Shown here piece by piece: positions 16,541 to 26,648 of a stretch of DNA of 64,000 nucleotides (position 1 is its first letter; every line of letters starts with the position of its first letter). This stretch comes from Sporolactobacillus sp. Y61 (GTDB lineage Bacteria > Bacillota > Bacilli > Bacillales > Sporolactobacillaceae). The notes under the pieces were generated by a model. It had not been told where the DNA came from. It ran no database searches and saw only the letters and a list, made by a program, of their open reading frames with translations. The stretch spans positions 1,426,001 to 1,490,000 of the forward strand of contig NZ_CP159510.1 of the NCBI RefSeq assembly GCF_040529185.1. Reading direction: 5' to 3'. The translations under genes and the position numbers were made by a program.

Positions 16541-16834
16541 ATGGCAGGACAGATCAGGCTTACACCGGAAGAATTACGCAGTTTCGCGGCGAAATACGGA
16601 CAGGAATCGGCGAACGCGGGAGATATGATCGGACGTCTGAACGGGATGATTGATCAGCTGGGACAGGTCTGGGAGGGCTCTTCAAGCCAGGCATTCCGGG
16701 ATCAGTATATCCGGCTTCGCCCCTCTTTCCAGCAAATGCAGCAGCTTTTGGATGACATCAACAGGCAGCTGGCGCAGACGGCGAACATTCTTGAAGAAAC
16801 CGATCAGCGAATTGCCGGTCAGATCAACGGATAA
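16541..16834 (+). CDS. yukE: WXG100 secreted protein YukE/EsxA
   Basis: A 97-residue helical hairpin protein secreted as a dimer by the T7SS. The WEG motif is at about residues 44-46 in LGQVWEGSSSQAFRDQY, the helices on either side are rich in Q, L and A, and the length is standard. The start MAGQIRLTPEEL follows GAGGAGG at 7-8 nt. The C-terminal helix ends LEETDQRIAGQING. It is the first gene of the yukE-D-C-BA-yueB-yueC operon and is separated from yukD by an attenuator-like hairpin, which would allow more YukE than machine components to be made. Confidence 0.95.
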   Translation: MAGQIRLTPEELRSFAAKYGQESANAGDMIGRLNGMIDQLGQVWEGSSSQAFRDQYIRLRPSFQQMQQLLDDINRQLAQTANILEETDQRIAGQING

Positions 16835-16848
16835 AAGATCCAAAAGGG

Positions 16849-16878
16849 CCGAGACCTCATCCGGGGTTTCGGTCTTTT
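16849..16878 (+). terminator. Attenuator-like hairpin between yukE and yukD
   Basis: Stem CCGAGACC / GGTTTCGG (8 pairs, one G-T) with an 8-nt loop, followed by TCTTTTAT, starting 15 nt after the yukE stop. A partial terminator here fits the expected excess of the secreted substrate over the machine. Confidence 0.65.
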
Positions 16879-16928
16879 ATAGATAAAGGATGAATCGGCT
16901 TGACAAAACCATGATGAGGGGTGAGGGC

Positions 16929-17168
16929 ATGTATATCAATATCACGGTTGATCTGTCGCATTATCACAGGCCTTCACTTGATTTACGGATCTCGGACAGG
17001 CAGCCGGTCAGGCAGCTGATTCAGACGGTCTGGAAGATTAACGGGATCAGTGATCCGCCGCGACCCGGTTATTGGGTACGCGTGTCCAATAAGGCTCAGA
17101 TGATTCGCGGATATGAAGTCTTACGCGATAAAAAGATTTCAAGCGGAGATAAACTCACCGTATTGTGA
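16929..17168 (+). CDS. yukD: T7SS ubiquitin-like protein YukD/EsaB
   Basis: A 79-residue beta-grasp protein, the same length as Bacillus subtilis YukD and close to it in pattern: MYINITVDLSHYHRPSLDL at the start, PPRPGYWVRV in the middle and SSGDKLTVL at the end. EsaB/YukD is a cytosolic small subunit needed for secretion. The ATG at 16929 is chosen because GAGGGGTGAGG lies just upstream and it gives the family length; the frame stays open upstream for 13 codons without a better site. The stop is 11 nt before the yukC start. Confidence 0.9.
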   Translation: MYINITVDLSHYHRPSLDLRISDRQPVRQLIQTVWKINGISDPPRPGYWVRVSNKAQMIRGYEVLRDKKISSGDKLTVL

Positions 17169-17179
17169 GGAGTGACATC

Positions 17180-18523
17180 ATGCCACAGGAAGAGAGCTTT
17201 TTTCAATCAAAATATGAAGCACAGGCAGAGTTCAAAGAAGGGAAATACGTGCTGACCTTTCAGCGGGTAAAGATACCGCTTCGCCAGGCTGATGAGCTCG
17301 GTGCGCTGGGGAGCATTGACGACGGGGTCGAACGGAAGATCGAGACAAATGAAGATGAAATCGTTATTATTGCCGGACCCGAAAAGACTCTGAGACCCTT
17401 TTCAGATTTAAAGCAGGAGACAGCAACAGAACGTCTGATATTTGCCAGCAATCTGATTCACTTCTTTGCTTGCTATCGAAATCAGCGGGTGATCCCGTCC
17501 TGTTTTCCTGAAAATATCTTCTTTACGCCCGGGTTTGAACCTGTTTTTCTTCATTATGGAATAAAAGACAGTCTTCCTCCTGTTTCATATCAGGAGGAAG
17601 AGTCATTGCGGCAGGTGAAGGCAGTGGCAGCCCTCCTCTTTGATCCTGCCCATCCTTTTGATACATATTTGAAATTTGATTTTGCGGCAAAAACCACACG
17701 CTTTGTCAAAGATATTCTGCGATGCACCACTTTTCAATCGATGTTAGGCCTTGTTGAGAAAGAGCGGAGAAAGGAAATTGGCGAAGAGAAACGGAGTATA
17801 AGGCTTCCGAAAAAAAGGAACAGGGTCAAAAATAGTGTAATGACCGGGACTGTCGTGTTATTGATTCCGCTGATCATCCTGACGGTTTATGCTTTCATCA
17901 TTCAGATGCCGAGACAGGATCTGTTCGAGCAGAGTCATGAGCATTATCTGCAGGACCAGTACAGTGATGTGGTCACTGTACTGGACCCGGTGGATGAGGA
18001 TCAGATGCCGAAAGTTGTCCGATATGAGCTTGCCGTCTCCTATGTGAAAAATGAGGCACTGACCGAGTCGCAGCAGAACACTATTTTGAACGATCTGACG
18101 CTTCAGAGCAACCCTTTGTATTACCGGTACTGGATTCAGACCGGAAGAGGGGAAACGTCGGGTGCGCTCAATACAGCCCGTTCATTAAATGACCGGATGC
18201 TGATTGCGTACGGCCTGTTAAAGGAGAAAGCGGCCCTTCAGGATAACCTGTCCATGAACGGCAAACAGAAGCAGGAACGTCTTCAGAGTATCGATTCAGA
18301 GCTGAAAAAATATAGCGAAATCCTGGGCAGTGGAGAAAGTTCGCCGGCGGATGGAGCGGCCCGGCCGGCCGATTCCGAAACGGGCAACGACGGTGGATCC
18401 CCTGATGAAGAGACAAGCGGGTCAAGTGCCGGTTCCACGGGGAGCAGCACGGCTCCGGACACATCCGCGGCACAGGATAAAGCGGGAAGCCGTACCGGCA
18501 GTTCCGGAACGTCGGGGAAATGA
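17180..18523 (+). CDS. yukC: T7SS membrane component YukC/EssB
   Basis: 447 residues. The N-terminal ~210 residues form the pseudokinase-like cytosolic domain. A single membrane segment VLLIPLIILTVYAFII lies at about 231-246, followed by an extracellular helical repeat region (YLQDQYSDVVTVLDP, YELAVSYVKNEALT). The last ~60 residues are a low-complexity Gly/Ser/Thr tail. EssB is a core member of the membrane complex and binds EsaA, EssA and EssC. The ATG at 17180 has AGGAG 7 nt upstream, whereas the GTG at 17165 has none. The gene fits between yukD and yukBA without gaps. Confidence 0.92.
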   Translation: MPQEESFFQSKYEAQAEFKEGKYVLTFQRVKIPLRQADELGALGSIDDGVERKIETNEDEIVIIAGPEKTLRPFSDLKQETATERLIFASNLIHFFACYRNQRVIPSCFPENIFFTPGFEPVFLHYGIKDSLPPVSYQEEESLRQVKAVAALLFDPAHPFDTYLKFDFAAKTTRFVKDILRCTTFQSMLGLVEKERRKEIGEEKRSIRLPKKRNRVKNSVMTGTVVLLIPLIILTVYAFIIQMPRQDLFEQSHEHYLQDQYSDVVTVLDPVDEDQMPKVVRYELAVSYVKNEALTESQQNTILNDLTLQSNPLYYRYWIQTGRGETSGALNTARSLNDRMLIAYGLLKEKAALQDNLSMNGKQKQERLQSIDSELKKYSEILGSGESSPADGAARPADSETGNDGGSPDEETSGSSAGSTGSSTAPDTSAAQDKAGSRTGSSGTSGK

Positions 18524-18563
18524 TGAACGGGAAGCCTGATACTTCTGGGAGGAGGAACTTCAG

Positions 18564-21500
18564 ATGGAAAAGATCTGGCTGTTTACAGAAGCATATGTAC
18601 AGTGTACGGAACTGCAGCCTTTTCATAAAAAAGGGATGGTCATTGGAAACCAGCCTGTTGATACGCTCACGGTGCCTGCTCTTGGTGACGACAAAATACG
18701 TCTGGTCTGGAATCCGGAAAACCGGCAATGGACCTTCCGTCTGAAAGAAAAAGAGGAGATCCTGAGCGACGGGAAGTCTGAAGCCTTTCCCGGAGGAATG
18801 TTTGTTTATCGAAAAACAGCCGACGGGAATGGACCTTCGGGGTATTACATCGGAAATGCCCGGCAGATTTCGGTATCGCCTGAAAGCGACGCAGATTTCA
18901 GCTTCCCCGCCGCAACGGAACAGTCGGGCTTTCAGATCAGCAGGGAGCAGGCGGGCTGGCGCGTTTTCCCTGTGCATGAAAATACCCGGGTATACGTCAA
19001 TGGCGGACGCGTCCGGGGCAGTATGCTTCTTCAGCCGGGCGATATTATTTCCTGGGATCTGAATGAATGGACATTGAAATCGGATGATTTACTGGTGCTT
19101 TCAACGGGTGAAACCTTCACCACTGATTTATGCCTGACACGTGATCCGCAAACGATTCTTTCGGACAAATATCCCGATTACCGACGTATGCCACGGTTAA
19201 TCTATGAACGTCCCAAGGACAAAGTGAAATTTTCCTGGCCGTCAAACAATGAAAACGATGGCAGAAGAAACCTTTGGATCACGATTCTTCCGCCGGTCGT
19301 CATGCTTCTGGTCATGGGACTGGTCCTGATTATTCAGCCGAGCGGGATCTATATGCTGCTGTCGATCGTGATGTTCGTATCGACGATTATTACTTCTTCC
19401 TATCAGTATTTTCGGGATTCGCGGAGAGAAAAAGCGCGCAGACATGAACGGGAAACGAATTATACCCATTATATGACGGAGAAACGTGAGGAACTGAACA
19501 GCCTTTATGAAAAGCAGCGCTTCGTTCTGCGCTATCAGTTCCCGCCGACAGATCGCCTGAAGGAACTGACGGATCAGCTTAGTCCGCGCATCTGGGAAAG
19601 AAGCCGGGAAGATGAGGATTTTCTGGATATCCGGCTGGGTCTCACCGACCTTGCGCCGGATTATGAGATTCAGGGCAGTGATCAGGATCTTTCCAATCAG
19701 TCTTTTGATGCCCTGTACCGGGAAGCAAAGAGGCTGATTGATCACTATCGGACGATCCGCGATGTACCCCTGACTATCCGCTTGCTGGACGGTCCGGTCG
19801 GCATTGTCGGTAAACACTCCATTATCCGGAAAGCCGTCCAGCAGATGATTCTGCAGCTTGCCTTTTTCCACAGCTACCATGATCTGCGTCTGGTTGTCCT
19901 GTTTGATGAGGAAGAGTATGAGGAATGGGCGTGGCTGAAATGGCTGCCTCATCTGAGAAGTCTGAGTACGAGCGGAAGAAATCTGATCTACAATGAGCAG
20001 ACCCGCGATCTGACCCTTTCCGGATTGTACGAGTTGCTGAAAATACGGGAGCATACGGACAAGAAGGAGAAAAAGGTGTTCCTGCCGCACATTGTCTTCA
20101 TCGTTGCTTCGGATCAGCTGATTCATGAACACGAGATCACGGAATTTCTGAATAACGATTGCACGGATATTGGGGTCAGCTCGCTTTTTCTGGCTAATAC
20201 AAAAGATAATCTGAATGAACATATTAACACGGTGATTCGCTATGTGAATGAGCGCGAAGGTGATGTCCTGATTCTGAACAAGGTCGCCGGTGGACAATCC
20301 TTCCGACTGGATCCATTTTCTAAAAAGGGTAACGAGCGATTTGCGAGGCGTCTTGCCTCGCTCAATCATCAGAGCGGGTTTACAAACTCCATTCCTGAGA
20401 GCGTCACTTTTCTTGACATGATGCACGCAGAGGATGTCCGTGACCTTCAGATCCGGAAGCGCTGGGAGGAACATGATCCGATTCAGTCGCTCGCGGTACC
20501 GATCGGACTGCGAAGTAAGACCGATGTGTTGGAACTGAATCTCCATGAAAAAGCGCACGGACCGCATGGGTTGCTTGCCGGTACCACCGGTTCGGGAAAA
20601 TCGGAATTGCTGCAGTCCTATATTCTGTCGCTGGCCGTGAACTTCCATCCCCATGATGTCGCCTTTCTGCTGATTGATTTCAAAGGCGGGGGTATGGCGC
20701 AACTGTTTGACAAGCTGCCGCATCTGCTCGGAACGATGACCAATATAAATGATGAGAAAAATTTCAGTGACCGGGCACTCGCAGCGGTAAAGAGTGAATC
20801 CCGCCGGCGCCAGTTGCTTTTTTCCAAATACAACATTAATCACATTGATGATTATCAGCTTTTGTTCAAGCAGGGTAAAGTCAGAGAACCCATGCCCCAC
20901 TTGTTTATCATTTCCGATGAATTTGCGGAGCTGAAAAAGGAAGAACCTGATTTTATACGCGAACTGGTAACGACGGCGCGTATCGGACGCAGTCTTGGGA
21001 TTCACCTGATTCTCGCGACGCAGAAGCCGGCCGGAGTGGTTGATGATCAGATTCGCAGCAACTCGCGGTTCAAAATTGCCCTGCGCGTGCAGGATGCTTC
21101 GGACAGTAATGACATTCTTGGAAATGGTGATGCAGCCGAATTGAAACAGGTGGGTCGCGGATATCTGCAGGTCGGAAATAATGAGATTTATGAACTCTTC
21201 CAGTCAGCCTGGAGCGGGGCACCTTATGAGAAAAATATATATACATCCGAAGATGACGTCTACTATGTCCGGGATACCGGATTGTATCCGATTTCCGAAG
21301 CCCATGCCAGAACAAAGGCTCAGGAAAAGAAGAAAACAGAGCTTGAAGTGATTGTTCAGACGATTGCCGATCTTTACCATGACATGGGACTCAGGCGTCT
21401 TCCCAGTCCCTGGCTTGCTCCGCTCCCGCTCCATATTGTCCGGCCGGCTGCGACGAAGGAAGACGAGAGGGAAGATCGTTTCCTGATCGGACTCGCTGAT

Positions 21501-23045
21501 CATCCGGAGAAACAACGGCAGACGCCTGTCTACCTGAATCTGCAGAAAGGGAAGAATATGGCTGTCTTCGGTGCTTCAGGATTTGGGAAAACGACGACGG
21601 TCGCTTCCTTTCTGCTTGAGGCCGCGCGCCGATATTCAGCGGATCAGGTCCGGTTTTACATTTTCGATTTCGGCAGCGGCGGTCTCCTGCCGTTCAGCAT
21701 GATGCACCACACGGGGGATTATTTCAGGCTGGATGAGAAAGAGAAAATACAGAAGTTCGCAAAATGGCTGAATCAGGAAATCCGGCGGCGCAAGGATACG
21801 CTGCGCCGGACAGGGGTACCGAATATTGCCCTCTTTAATGAACAGGAAAATGAGTTTATGCCTTATATCAAAATCATTGTTGATCATTTTGAAGCGCTGC
21901 GGGAGGAGCAGGCGGATGAGCTGGAAGAATCCTTTGTCCGCTGGGCGCGTGAAGGAGGAAGTCTCGGTTTCCAGTTTATTCTGACCGCCTCCAGGACGAA
22001 CAGTATCCGTCCGAACCTTCTTGCCAGCCTGCCCGTCCGGCTTGTCCATTACATGGTCGATCAGTCGGATTTCTATTCCATTTTCAGTGGCTCGGCGAAG
22101 CGGACAGTGGAACCCATTCCCGGACGGGCATTAATCAAAAGAGAAGAAGTGGAAAGTGTACAGATTTATCTGCCCTTTGAAGCCGGATCTGCCGGAGAGC
22201 AGCTGGACAGGCTGCGCACTGCGGTTGAAGAGTGTAATCATTTCCACCCGACAAGCGACACGATCTATCACGTGCCGATGCTTCCGGAACAACTGGATGT
22301 CTCCTTATTTCTCCGGAACAGGGAGATGGAGCCGGATACCTTTTATCTTGGACTTGATGAGGAAACCGTTGAGCCGCTCGGTGTAAGCCGGAAGCAGCTG
22401 GACGCGTTTATCATCATCAGTGATGCGGGCGGGGGCAAGACCAATGCAATCAGGCTGTTCATGGAACAGTTGATCCGGCAGGGAGCAGAACATGTGGCTG
22501 TCAGTGATTCAGATGAGATGCAGCTGGCCCGGGTGGCGGAGCAGCAAGGCTGGATGTACCTGGACGATGGCGACGTGATTGAACGGTATCTGAATCAGCT
22601 GGAAAAAGCTTTGTCGGTCAGGGAACAGAAAGTCAAACGCCTGATGCTTGAAAGCAGCCTGCCCCGGAAGGAAATTTCAGACCGCTATCCGGCGTATTAT
22701 TTGTTGATCGACGGGCTGGATACGTTTATCCGGAACGCCGGCAGTCAGAATCAGACCAGACTGGTGCAATTGATGAAGCGCTTTACGTCAAATGGTTTTC
22801 ATGTCATTGCCTCCGGGAATCAACAGGAGTGGAAAGGATACGATCCTGTCGTTCCGGAACTGAAAAACGCTAAGGATGCACTGCTTCTGGTGAAGAAGAG
22901 CGATCAGTCGGTCTTTACATTACCTTATGTGAGCAGAGAGCCAGCATTGAATGTCGGATTCGGCTATCTGATTCGCCAGGGCCAGGACCGTCGTGTAATG
23001 ATTCCGCTGACCGACACCATGACTTTAGATACCGTAAACAGGTAA
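18564..23045 (+). CDS. essC: T7SS motor ATPase YukBA/EssC
   Basis: A 1493-residue FtsK/SpoIIIE-type ATPase, close to the ~1495 of B. subtilis YukBA. Order: an N-terminal FHA-like region (~90-175, FQISREQAGWRVFPV, GDIISW), two membrane helices (~235-275), and then three ATPase modules. Walker A of module 1 is GTTGSGKSE near residue 675 with Walker B LFIISDEFAEL near 780; module 2 has GASGFGKTT near 1005; module 3 has SDAGGGKTN near 1285. EssC recognises the C-terminal signals of WXG100/LXG complexes and drives export. It starts with ATG after GGGAGGAGG. The C-terminal module is the part that varies with toxin repertoire in other species. Confidence 0.95.
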   Translation: MEKIWLFTEAYVQCTELQPFHKKGMVIGNQPVDTLTVPALGDDKIRLVWNPENRQWTFRLKEKEEILSDGKSEAFPGGMFVYRKTADGNGPSGYYIGNARQISVSPESDADFSFPAATEQSGFQISREQAGWRVFPVHENTRVYVNGGRVRGSMLLQPGDIISWDLNEWTLKSDDLLVLSTGETFTTDLCLTRDPQTILSDKYPDYRRMPRLIYERPKDKVKFSWPSNNENDGRRNLWITILPPVVMLLVMGLVLIIQPSGIYMLLSIVMFVSTIITSSYQYFRDSRREKARRHERETNYTHYMTEKREELNSLYEKQRFVLRYQFPPTDRLKELTDQLSPRIWERSREDEDFLDIRLGLTDLAPDYEIQGSDQDLSNQSFDALYREAKRLIDHYRTIRDVPLTIRLLDGPVGIVGKHSIIRKAVQQMILQLAFFHSYHDLRLVVLFDEEEYEEWAWLKWLPHLRSLSTSGRNLIYNEQTRDLTLSGLYELLKIREHTDKKEKKVFLPHIVFIVASDQLIHEHEITEFLNNDCTDIGVSSLFLANTKDNLNEHINTVIRYVNEREGDVLILNKVAGGQSFRLDPFSKKGNERFARRLASLNHQSGFTNSIPESVTFLDMMHAEDVRDLQIRKRWEEHDPIQSLAVPIGLRSKTDVLELNLHEKAHGPHGLLAGTTGSGKSELLQSYILSLAVNFHPHDVAFLLIDFKGGGMAQLFDKLPHLLGTMTNINDEKNFSDRALAAVKSESRRRQLLFSKYNINHIDDYQLLFKQGKVREPMPHLFIISDEFAELKKEEPDFIRELVTTARIGRSLGIHLILATQKPAGVVDDQIRSNSRFKIALRVQDASDSNDILGNGDAAELKQVGRGYLQVGNNEIYELFQSAWSGAPYEKNIYTSEDDVYYVRDTGLYPISEAHARTKAQEKKKTELEVIVQTIADLYHDMGLRRLPSPWLAPLPLHIVRPAATKEDEREDRFLIGLADHPEKQRQTPVYLNLQKGKNMAVFGASGFGKTTTVASFLLEAARRYSADQVRFYIFDFGSGGLLPFSMMHHTGDYFRLDEKEKIQKFAKWLNQEIRRRKDTLRRTGVPNIALFNEQENEFMPYIKIIVDHFEALREEQADELEESFVRWAREGGSLGFQFILTASRTNSIRPNLLASLPVRLVHYMVDQSDFYSIFSGSAKRTVEPIPGRALIKREEVESVQIYLPFEAGSAGEQLDRLRTAVEECNHFHPTSDTIYHVPMLPEQLDVSLFLRNREMEPDTFYLGLDEETVEPLGVSRKQLDAFIIISDAGGGKTNAIRLFMEQLIRQGAEHVAVSDSDEMQLARVAEQQGWMYLDDGDVIERYLNQLEKALSVREQKVKRLMLESSLPRKEISDRYPAYYLLIDGLDTFIRNAGSQNQTRLVQLMKRFTSNGFHVIASGNQQEWKGYDPVVPELKNAKDALLLVKKSDQSVFTLPYVSREPALNVGFGYLIRQGQDRRVMIPLTDTMTLDTVNR

Positions 23046-23082
23046 TCACTCAGACTAACCCGCAAAAAAGGAGTGCTCCATC

Positions 23083-26000
23083 ATGAAGCATCATTTTTTC
23101 TATCATGTAAAAAAATGGGGATCAATAGCCATTGTGTTTATTGTGATTGTGTGCATTTCCGGAGCTCTGCCAAATTATCTGACTCCGCCGTCCCCCAGAA
23201 GCAGCAGACGGTGGAAAAGGATGAACCCAAAAAGATTGAACCGGCTGCGAAAATCGGCCATCTGGCACTGGTTAACGAAGACCAGGGGGCAGATATGGGC
23301 AGTCAGCATCTGAATCTGGGTAACCAGGTGGCACCGCTTTTCCGTGAAGATCATTACCAGTGGGAAAACGTCAGCCGCAGCACGGCGGATAATGGGCTGA
23401 AACAGGGCGTGTATCAGGCTGCTATCTACATTCCGTCTGATTTTACGGAGAATATTTTTACCTATGATCGTCAGAAACCGAAAGCAGCTGTTATTTCCTA
23501 TCAGTCAAACCCGAAGCTGACGGCCGAGGACTCAGCGAAAATGCAGACCGAATTTCAGAAGGTCAGAGGCACGCTCAATCAGGAGTTTTCAAAAATATAC
23601 TGGCGGCTTGTTGCTGACAAAATTAATTATGTGAACAGTAACTTCGCTGCTGTTCTGCAGAAGGACAGGCAATTTCTTCAGGCCATGTCTGATTTTTACA
23701 AGCCGTCCTCGAAGGATATGGCTCAGGTCTTTGAATCCCAGCTGAACCAGGTTAATGACCTGCTCGATCAGACCAATCGCACTTCAGAAGAAGCAGCGAC
23801 CCGGCAGGAGTCTCTGACGGAAACGAAGAAACAGATCAGCGACCAGCTGGAAGCATTAAATAAGCTGAATGAACAGATGAAAGAGCAGATTCATACACTT
23901 CAGAAAACCAGGGACACAAATAAAGAGCTTGTGGATGATGCGATCGCAAAAAGTCAGGACGGCCTGAACGAGGTCATGGATACGTTTAAAAGCAATATGG
24001 CCAGTCCATTGAAAACTTCTGTTACAATAGATGATCCTCTGAAAACCAGTGAAGAATTCACAGACCTGGATCATCTTTTCGCTCATGCGAATACAAGATT
24101 GACCCATGTAAATACTCAGGCCACAAATCAGATTATGGACATCTCAAATGATTATCCGGATGACCCGGACGATCTGATTCCCACTATTGATGAACTTGTT
24201 ACTCAGATTAATCATGCAAAAGAGGGCGTTCATGCGGCGTTAATGGATACGGATGACGAAAGCAGTGTATCCGAACAGGTAAAGACTCTTAACGATCAGG
24301 CCATCAGCCTTTTTGATGAGGCAAAGCGTAACTATGAAACCGCACAAGATCTTTATCATCAGGCTTATGGTCAGGACGGAGAAACGCCAAGCCTGTATGA
24401 TAAGGTAGATGTTTACTATAATGAAGCCCTGAATTTATATAAACAGGCATTGAAACGTGAGGGAATCGGGCAGGATCAATATCAGAAATATCAAGACTTC
24501 TTTCAGGCAATGACCACTGTCGCACTTAACAATGTACAAAGTGATATATCGACTCTTGAGCAAATATCAAAGCCTGAGGTCATCACCGACACGGAGAATG
24601 GGAAAGATGGGCCGGCCCTATTAAAAAGTATCGGTGACATCCAAAATGAAATAGGTAATCAAAATAATGGATTGGCGAATAATGCGAATATAACAAAGTT
24701 TGATCTTGACTTAAGTAAAATTGATGACGACGCTGATTTCAGTGAAGAGTCACTGTTTATCGATACAGATCCGAATAAGAATTATAGGGAATCTGAATTA
24801 AGATCTTACCAATTACTCCTGATGAATACGAAAAACAGCCTAAGCAATCTGCTGAAAATGGTGACCACTTTCCAGCCTGTCCAACCCGTTTATTCTGATC
24901 TGATTCAGCCTGATGATCCTGCTCTATCTGCACCGGAAGATATGGAACTTACAGAACCAGAACGACCAGATTCTGTAGAATTAGGAGGTGCATTCGATCA
25001 GACCGGAAGCTGGATGGAACAGGTAACCGGGCAGTTGATTTCTTCACTGTACGGATTGGATGGAATAAATAAGGAAGCTCAAACGGTTGATCAACGGGAA
25101 ACAATGAACGACACGGAAAAATCAATACAGGGTCAATACGATCATGCAATTAAGCAATACAATGATGCATTAGACATTCAAAAAGCGGAATTAGAAAAAG
25201 CGCAAAACGTCTTATTAAACAATATGTCCCATATGCAGCAACAGGTTGAGAACGTAGCTAAGCCGCTTGTCCTGACTGAACCGGATCCAACATTCAAAGA
25301 TGTTGACAAGGGCTTTGTACTGTCATTTAAGAGCAATACCTTTAACGAGCTGAATACGATCGAGGAAGGCATCCAGTCCATCGCTGACAGTCAGTCCGCC
25401 ATTCTGAAGTCTTCACAGGACGTGCGCTCACTGGTCAATGGCGTCCAGAGCGATGCCAATCAGCTGAGCGGTAACTGGGGACAGAATGTTGAGGCAACAG
25501 CGCAGCTGGGTCATGCCATCGCCCGGACGCTCGGGAATACCGGTGAACCCGGAAATCGTAATCCGTCTGCCTATCAGCAGCTTGTCAGTCCGGTCAATCT
25601 CGCGGGCTTGCAGCCTGGCGGTCCGAACAACATCGCCGAGGCAGAGCATGATGATCCCGCAGACACAAGTACGGACGCGGCGCCGACTGAACAGCCGTTT
25701 CTGACACTGCTTGCCGTTCTGGTCGCAAGTATTCTCATCGGATACTTCAGCTACCATTACCGGAATCTGAGTCGAATCCTCAATGTTGTGATTTCATCGT
25801 TGCTGGCACTGGTTTCATCTGCCGCAATCGTCGCCTATGGCATCACGCAATACGGACTTGAGGGCAGTGGAGTCATTATGTGGAGCTTCTTTACTCTGGG
25901 ACTGATCGCCGTCATTTCAGTCTGGGTCCGTGAAGCCTGGCAGATCTCCGATATGGTCGGCGTGCTGCTCATCACCGGGTTGATCGTTTACTTTACGCTG

Positions 26001-26213
26001 CCGCTGCTGAAAAACAGTCTGGAGCGTTTTGCCTATCAGAATCCGGCGGCCGATGTCTACCTGTCGATTGCTTATGGAGAGGCTTCCTTTCTGTTCCTTG
26101 AAGGCATGGTGGCACTGGCTGTACTGATGATCCCGGCTCTTGCTGTGATCGGGATCAGGGAAGTCATCCATCATATAAAGGAGGAGAAGGCTCATGAAAG
26201 TGAAACACTGTAA
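23083..26213 (+). CDS. yueB: T7SS membrane protein YueB/EsaA, frameshifted near the N-terminus
   Basis: About 1043 residues. The N-terminus MKHHFFYHVKKWGSIAIVFI is a membrane anchor. A large extracellular helical region follows, with heptad-like stretches (for example LTETKKQISDQLEALNKLNE). The C-terminus has about five or six membrane helices (LLAVLVASILIGYF, VISSLLALVSSAAIVAYG, VGVLLITGLIVYFTL). This is the EsaA/YueB layout; in B. subtilis YueB is the phage SPP1 receptor. The start has AAGGAG about 9 nt upstream. A C5 run at 23192-23196 breaks the frame after residue ~38; a sixth C restores it exactly. See findings for whether this is real. Confidence 0.85.
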
Positions 26214-26514
26214 AAGATGGCTGCTTGCCGGGGCCCTGCCTCTGGCCTTTATCATTGTATCCGGGTATGGCGGGGACAGTAGCAGTAAGCCGGAGCCGAA
26301 CAGGTTTCAGGAAGAAAATACGACCATCAATACAGAAGAAATCCAGGCTGATCTGACCAATAATTATAAGAAAATACCTGCTCAGGTACGTCAGCTGACA
26401 TTTAAGAAAACACAGCGCGATGAACAACTGCTGAATAAACTCTTTCTGGAACCGGGAGAGCGGGAAAAGATCAACGTCGAACGCGAAACAGCCAAATTAG
26501 GCCTGTTCGAATGA
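26194..26514 (+). CDS. yueC: T7SS component YueC/EssA-like, short
   Basis: A 106-residue protein beginning with a signal-like segment WLLAGALPLAFIIVSGYGG, then a charged helical region ending LLNKLFLEPGEREKINVERE. The position after yueB (overlap of 20 nt, start behind AGGAGG) identifies it as the EssA/YueC slot. EssA proteins are usually about 150 residues and end in a membrane helix. Here the protein stops before such a helix, and a terminator follows at once, so the C-terminus seems lost. The identification rests mainly on position. Confidence 0.6.
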   Translation: MKVKHCKRWLLAGALPLAFIIVSGYGGDSSSKPEPNRFQEENTTINTEEIQADLTNNYKKIPAQVRQLTFKKTQRDEQLLNKLFLEPGEREKINVERETAKLGLFE

Positions 26515-26548
26515 GCTGAAGAATAACGGGAATAAAGAAAAAAAGGAT

Positions 26549-26585
26549 GTTCCAAAAGCTGACTTTTGGAACACCCTTTTTTTCA
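26549..26585. terminator. Bidirectional terminator between T7SS and opp operons
   Basis: Perfect 10-bp stem GTTCCAAAAG / CTTTTGGAAC with a 4-nt loop. A T-run follows on the plus side and an A-run precedes, so it can end both the yuk operon and the convergent opp operon. Confidence 0.9.
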
Positions 26586-26648
26586 ATATTAGAATGGAAC
26601 AGAACATAAGATCAGCCGACGCCCGGATCTGACTGAAGGTTTCGCCTG

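Larger units (their letters stand above)
16298..16834 (+). repeat. Direct repeat copy 2: yukE promoter region plus intact yukE
   Basis: Intact counterpart of 2945-3426. The first ~100 bp are nearly identical between the copies, which suggests they were duplicated as a unit and that the toxin island sits between them. Confidence 0.8.

Noticed and set aside
19242..21005. A long open frame (587 codons) on the minus strand opposite essC
   Set aside because: It lies wholly inside the conserved EssC gene, has no ribosome binding site and no recognisable domain; it is a by-product of the codon usage of essC.
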